Shown here piece after piece: positions 60,918 to 64,000 of a stretch of DNA of 64,000 nucleotides. The notes beneath the pieces are model-generated. The model was not told the origin of the DNA and ran no database searches. It saw only the letters and a program-made list of their open reading frames with translations. This DNA comes from Actinocatenispora sera (GTDB taxonomy: Bacteria > Actinomycetota > Actinomycetes > Mycobacteriales > Micromonosporaceae). Location of the stretch: NCBI RefSeq assembly GCF_018324685.1, contig NZ_AP023354.1:5084001-5148000 (forward strand). Direction: 5' to 3'. How positions within the stretch are numbered: position 1 is the first letter of the stretch; the number at the start of each line of letters is the position of its first letter. The position numbers and the translations under genes are program-made.

Positions 60918-61951
60918 TCGCACTGTGGGACACCACCGGTCAAGAGGTGGTCAAGGCACTGGCCGCGGAGCGGCGCAGCGCGGGCGGCGTGACCAGCGGC
61001 CTGGCGTTGACGCTGATCGCCGTGGTCGACGAGCGGCACGTGCGCGACACCGAGCAGGCCGCGATGATCGCCGCGCAGCAGCACCCGTGCCGGCTGATCA
61101 TCGTGGTCCGGCGCAACGTGCTCGACCAGGACTCCCGGCTGGACGCCGAGATCATGGTCGGCGGCCGGCTCGGCCCGTGCGAGGCGGTCATCATGCGCAT
61201 GCACGGCCGGCTCGCGCTGCACGCCGAGTCGGTGGCGCTGCCGTTGCTGGCCCCGGACGTCCCGGTGGTCACCTGGTGGCACGGCGACCCGCCGGAGAAG
61301 ATCGCGTACGACCCGCTGGGGGTGGTCGCCGACCGGCGCATCACCGACACCGCGCAGGCGGCCGACCCGGACGCGGCGCTGAAGTGGCGGGCCGAGGACT
61401 ACGCGCCGGGCGACACCGACCTGGCCTGGACCCGGCTGACACCCTGGCGCACCACGCTGGCCGGCGCGTACGACACCGCCGACGGGGTGGCCGCCGACAA
61501 GGTGACGATCAAGGGCGACCGGCACGACCCGAGTGCCCGGCTGTTGGGCGGCTGGCTGCAGGCGCGGCTGGGCGTCAAGCCGACGTACGCCGACGGGGAC
61601 GGCAAGGCGATCGCCTCGGTCGAGGTGACCGTGAAGTCCGGCGGCACGCTGAGCGTCACCGCGGACGACGGTACGGCGGTGCTCAGCCGCACCGGGTTCC
61701 CGGACCGGACGATGCCGCTGCTGCGGCAGCCGCTCGGTGAGGAGCTGGCCGAGGAGCTGCGCCGGCTCGACCCGGACGAGCCGTACGCGGCCGCCCTGTC
61801 GTCGACCACCGGCATCAGGGGCCTGAACGACCGGGAGAGCCAGCGGGTACACATCTGGCACGACCCGGCGCTGGCGGAGAAGCCGGAGCCGGACGAGCCG
61901 GACACGCCGCCACCGGCGGCACGCAAGAAGCCGGCGAAGTCCGGCAAGTGA
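60914..61951 (+). CDS. opcA: OpcA, glucose-6-phosphate dehydrogenase assembly/activation protein
   Basis: A 345-residue OpcA-family protein that activates Zwf in cyanobacteria and actinobacteria. The start VIALWDTTGQEVVKALAAERR is at the family's normal position, and the PVVTWWHGDPPEK and DLAWTRLTPWRTTLA blocks are characteristic. The C-terminal 20 residues are a Pro/Lys-rich tail. GGAGG precedes the GTG, which overlaps zwf. Confidence 0.94.
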   Translation: MIALWDTTGQEVVKALAAERRSAGGVTSGLALTLIAVVDERHVRDTEQAAMIAAQQHPCRLIIVVRRNVLDQDSRLDAEIMVGGRLGPCEAVIMRMHGRLALHAESVALPLLAPDVPVVTWWHGDPPEKIAYDPLGVVADRRITDTAQAADPDAALKWRAEDYAPGDTDLAWTRLTPWRTTLAGAYDTADGVAADKVTIKGDRHDPSARLLGGWLQARLGVKPTYADGDGKAIASVEVTVKSGGTLSVTADDGTAVLSRTGFPDRTMPLLRQPLGEELAEELRRLDPDEPYAAALSSTTGIRGLNDRESQRVHIWHDPALAEKPEPDEPDTPPPAARKKPAKSGK

Positions 61952-62064
61952 GCCGGGACCCGGGGCGCGTCGACATGGCGCGCCCCGGGTCGTCTCGGCA
62001 TCCGATCGACCGCGGCCCGTCGGCGCACCGCCGGGTCGCCGAGCAACAGGGAACGGAGAGACCG

Positions 62065-62847
62065 GTGAGTTCGAGGGTGATCGTGCACGCCGACGCCGGG
62101 GTGCTGGCGGAGGCGGTCGCGGCCCGGCTGACCACCCGGCTGCTGGACGCGCAGGCCGCCCGCGGGGTGGCCAGCGTGGTGCTGACCGGTGGGCGGATCG
62201 CGGACGCGGTGCACCGGGCGGTGGCCGCCTCCCGCGCCAGGGACGCGATCGACTGGTCCCGGGTCGACGTGTGGTGGGGCGACGAGCGGTTCCTGCCGGC
62301 CGGCGACCCGGAGCGCAACGAGACGCAGGCGCGCGCCGCGCTGCTGTCGGCGGTACCGCTGGATCCGGCGCGGGTGCACCCGATGCCGGCGAGCGACGGG
62401 CCGGACGGTGACGACGCGCAGGCGGCCGCGGAACGGTACGCGGCAGCGCTCGCCACGGCGGCCGGGCCGGGTCACCAGACGATCCCGTACTTCGACGTGC
62501 TGATGCTCGGGGTCGGCGAGGACGGGCACGTGGCGTCGCTGTTCCCGGAGCACCCGGCGGCGCACCCGGACTCGTACGGCGAGGCCACGGTGATCCCGGT
62601 GCACAACGCGCCGAAGCCGCCGCCGACCCGGTTGAGCCTGACTCCCCCGGTGATCGACTCCGCCGAGGAGGTGTGGCTGGTCGCGTCCGGCGCCGGCAAG
62701 GCACGGGCGGTCGAGCTGGCGCTGGCCGGCCCGGGCCCGGTGCAGTTGCCGGCCGGTGGGGTGCACGGCACCCAGGACACGGTGTGGCTGCTCGATCAGG
62801 CCGCGGCCGCCGGCGTCCCCGCCCGGTTCCGTTCCCCGCTTCGTTAG
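62065..62847 (+). CDS. pgl: 6-phosphogluconolactonase
   Basis: A 260-residue DevB/Pgl-type lactonase that hydrolyses the product of Zwf. Motifs are VVLTGGRIADAVH, VDVWWGDERFLP, NETQARAALL and LGVGEDGHVASLFPEH. The GTG at 62065 follows GGAGAG by 4-5 nt; the frame extends further upstream without a start signal. It ends the operon, 92 bp from the convergent rbpA. Confidence 0.94.
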   Translation: MSSRVIVHADAGVLAEAVAARLTTRLLDAQAARGVASVVLTGGRIADAVHRAVAASRARDAIDWSRVDVWWGDERFLPAGDPERNETQARAALLSAVPLDPARVHPMPASDGPDGDDAQAAAERYAAALATAAGPGHQTIPYFDVLMLGVGEDGHVASLFPEHPAAHPDSYGEATVIPVHNAPKPPPTRLSLTPPVIDSAEEVWLVASGAGKARAVELALAGPGPVQLPAGGVHGTQDTVWLLDQAAAAGVPARFRSPLR

Positions 62848-62939
62848 GTCTGCGGCCCCGGGCGACGGCCTTCGTCGCTCTCCTCGGGGCTCGGCACCCG
62901 CCGATCGGCACACCACCCGGTGTACCGGTCGGCGGCTGG

Positions 62940-63281
62940 CTACGCTCGTTCGCCGCGGAGTCGGGCGAGCGCCTCGGCGAGGATCGCCTCGCCATCGCTG
63001 TCGCTGCGGCGTTCCTTCACGTACGCGAGGTGGGTCTTGTACGGCTCGGTGCGCGGTCGCTCGGGCGGGTTGTCCCGGTCGCGTCCGGCCGGCAGGCCGC
63101 ACCGCGGGCAGTCCCAGGTGTCGGGTGCCGCGGCACCCGCCGAGAACAGCGGCCGAGCCTCATGACCGTTCGCGCACCAGTAACTGACGTGCTGCCGGGG
63201 GGCCGGTTCGGCGTGATCGGCCCAGCGTGCCGGGCCGGCGCCGACTCGTGTTCCACGGATGGCGCTGTTGCCAGTGGCCAC
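62940..63281 (-). CDS. rbpA: RNA polymerase-binding protein RbpA
   Basis: A 113-residue actinobacterial transcription factor that binds RNA polymerase and group I/II sigma factors. The zinc-binding core is VSYWCANGHEARPLFSAG with WDCPRCGLPAGRD, and the sigma-interaction region is PYKTHLAYVKERRSDSDGEAIL. The start GTG at 63281 follows an AGGAG box; more upstream residues are in frame but lack support. It is an actinobacterial hallmark. Confidence 0.94.
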   Translation of the reverse strand: MATGNSAIRGTRVGAGPARWADHAEPAPRQHVSYWCANGHEARPLFSAGAAAPDTWDCPRCGLPAGRDRDNPPERPRTEPYKTHLAYVKERRSDSDGEAILAEALARLRGERA

Positions 63282-63360
63282 GGTTTCTCGCTCCTGTCTT
63301 CGCGCTGGGGGGTGCAGAACGCAAGACACCACGCGAGTCCGCCACGACGGGCCGGGACAG

Positions 63361-63397
63361 ACTCAGCGCGCGGCCGCATTGCGGCCGCGCGCTGAGT
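63361..63397. terminator. strong terminator between secG and rbpA
   Basis: A 17-bp perfect stem (ACTCAGCGCGCGGCCGC) with an ATT loop. It ends the leftward secG transcript before rbpA; rbpA must therefore have its own promoter in the 79 bp that follow. Confidence 0.8.
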
Positions 63398-63445
63398 TTA
63401 TGACGAATCCCCTGTTCAGGCACCTGCCCGGGGGTGATTTTCACA

Positions 63446-63700
63446 TTACGACTTAGCTTGGAACACTTTCAGCAACAATCCGAGGCCGACAATGCAGGCG
63501 AACCACAGCACGCCGCAGATGACGGTGAACCGGTCCAGGTTCTTCTCCGCGACCGACGAACCGGACAGGCTCGACGACACACCGCCACCGAACATGCTGG
63601 ACAGCCCGCCGCCCTTGCCGCGGTGCAGCAGGATCAGCAGCACCATCACGCCGCTGGTGGCGAACAGGAGGCCGGTCAGGACGTACACCAACCAGTTCAT
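63446..63700 (-). CDS. secG: preprotein translocase subunit SecG
   Basis: An 84-residue membrane protein of the SecYEG channel. Two transmembrane segments (LVYVLTGLLFATSGVMVLLILL and FTVICGVLWFACIVGLGLLL, abbreviated) flank the conserved HRGKGGGLSSMFGGG loop. The ATG at 63700 gives the canonical start MNWLVYVL. Upstream, 192 bp separate it from the next gene fragment. Confidence 0.93.
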   Translation of the reverse strand: MNWLVYVLTGLLFATSGVMVLLILLHRGKGGGLSSMFGGGVSSSLSGSSVAEKNLDRFTVICGVLWFACIVGLGLLLKVFQAKS

Positions 63701-63892
63701 GCGGGGCGAATCCTCTCGGGTACATCGGGCGGTCCGGTCGCGCCGGGTCGACACGTCGGGCGGGCCGCACGCAATCAGAGCAGGGCGCCGCACACCGTGA
63801 CCGGTGTCCCAGCATAACCGGCCATCGGCGCACGACCACGGGCAGACCCGTACCGAAACGCGCCGGCCGGCGGCCTCGACGGTACCCGTCGA

Positions 63893-64000
63893 TCACGCTC
63901 GGCGCAGGCCCAGGCCCAGCACGTCCGGCTCACCGTAGACCGGCTGCATGACCGCGCCGCCGACATCGCCGCCGTACATCGCCAGGCCCCGCTCGTACAG
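63893..64000 (-). CDS. 3' end of an unrecognised gene (partial)
   Basis: The last 35 codons read leftward in one open frame (LYERGLAMYGGDVGGAVMQP, then VYGEPDVLGLGLRRA) and end in TGA. Codon usage is typical. I do not recognise the family; the 5' part lies beyond the window. Confidence 0.45.
   Translation of the reverse strand: MYERGLAMYGGDVGGAVMQPVYGEPDVLGLGLRRA

Overview
The window is very GC-rich (around 70% or more), gene-dense DNA with GTG/ATG starts, many 1-8 bp stop/start overlaps and strong Shine-Dalgarno boxes. Its gene set (RbpA, OpcA, SufR-SufBDC-SufSU, an ECF42/DGPF pair, CtaA/CtaB-tkt-tal-zwf-opcA-pgl) is that of a filamentous actinomycete, most likely a member of the Micromonosporaceae; the family-level guess is an inference. 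I see no rRNA, tRNA, CRISPR, insertion sequence, integrase or phage genes: this is chromosomal core and near-core DNA with a few accessory islands.

Layout. 1-5.1 kb: DNA-repair genes (end of sbcC, a NurA-like nuclease, an AlkA-type glycosylase, an ATP-dependent LigC-type ligase) around an SseB-domain pair. 5.1-7.0 kb: an SDR reductase with a dyad-controlled promoter, and malate dehydrogenase. 7.1-18.5 kb: a sugar/glycoside island of two divergent operons: kinase, sugar isomerase, GH116 glycosidase and LacI regulator leftward; lipoprotein binding protein, two permeases and a membrane protein rightward. Three matching LacI-type sites lie in the 417 bp between them. 18.6-31.3 kb: OsmC, DGPF/ECF42, citrate synthase, a nitrilase-family amidohydrolase, a CoA-transferase, an AcnR-like TetR repressor under a perfect 22-bp palindrome, a Tat-exported protein, an SDR, a GAF regulator, an enoyl-CoA hydratase and a tiny HTH protein. 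31.4-39.1 kb: a GT-C-like membrane protein, an ArsR/MFS/GNAT cluster, an ABC-F protein behind a candidate attenuator, an acVLRF1 peptidyl-tRNA hydrolase and an AlkD-like protein. 39.1-46.3 kb: the complete SUF iron-sulfur operon with its SufR repressor. 46.4-55.5 kb: heme A synthase, a four-gene lipid-type module (acyl reductase-HAD fusion, zinc dehydrogenase, LarA-like nickel-pincer protein, PlsC acyltransferase) and heme O synthase. 56-62.8 kb: the pentose phosphate operon tkt-tal-zwf-opcA-pgl. 62.9-64 kb: rbpA, secG and the 3' end of an unrecognised gene.

How the parts fit. Mdh and citrate synthase feed the TCA cycle; Zwf/OpcA/Pgl/Tkt/Tal supply NADPH and pentoses; CtaA/CtaB make heme A for the aa3 oxidase and share a near-identical 15-bp dyad upstream; SUF supplies Fe-S clusters under SufR control. 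The most novel-looking unit is the 47.6-53.9 kb module, where a LarA-like protein that keeps the cofactor lysine and nickel histidine but seems to lack one catalytic histidine is embedded among fatty-acyl enzymes.
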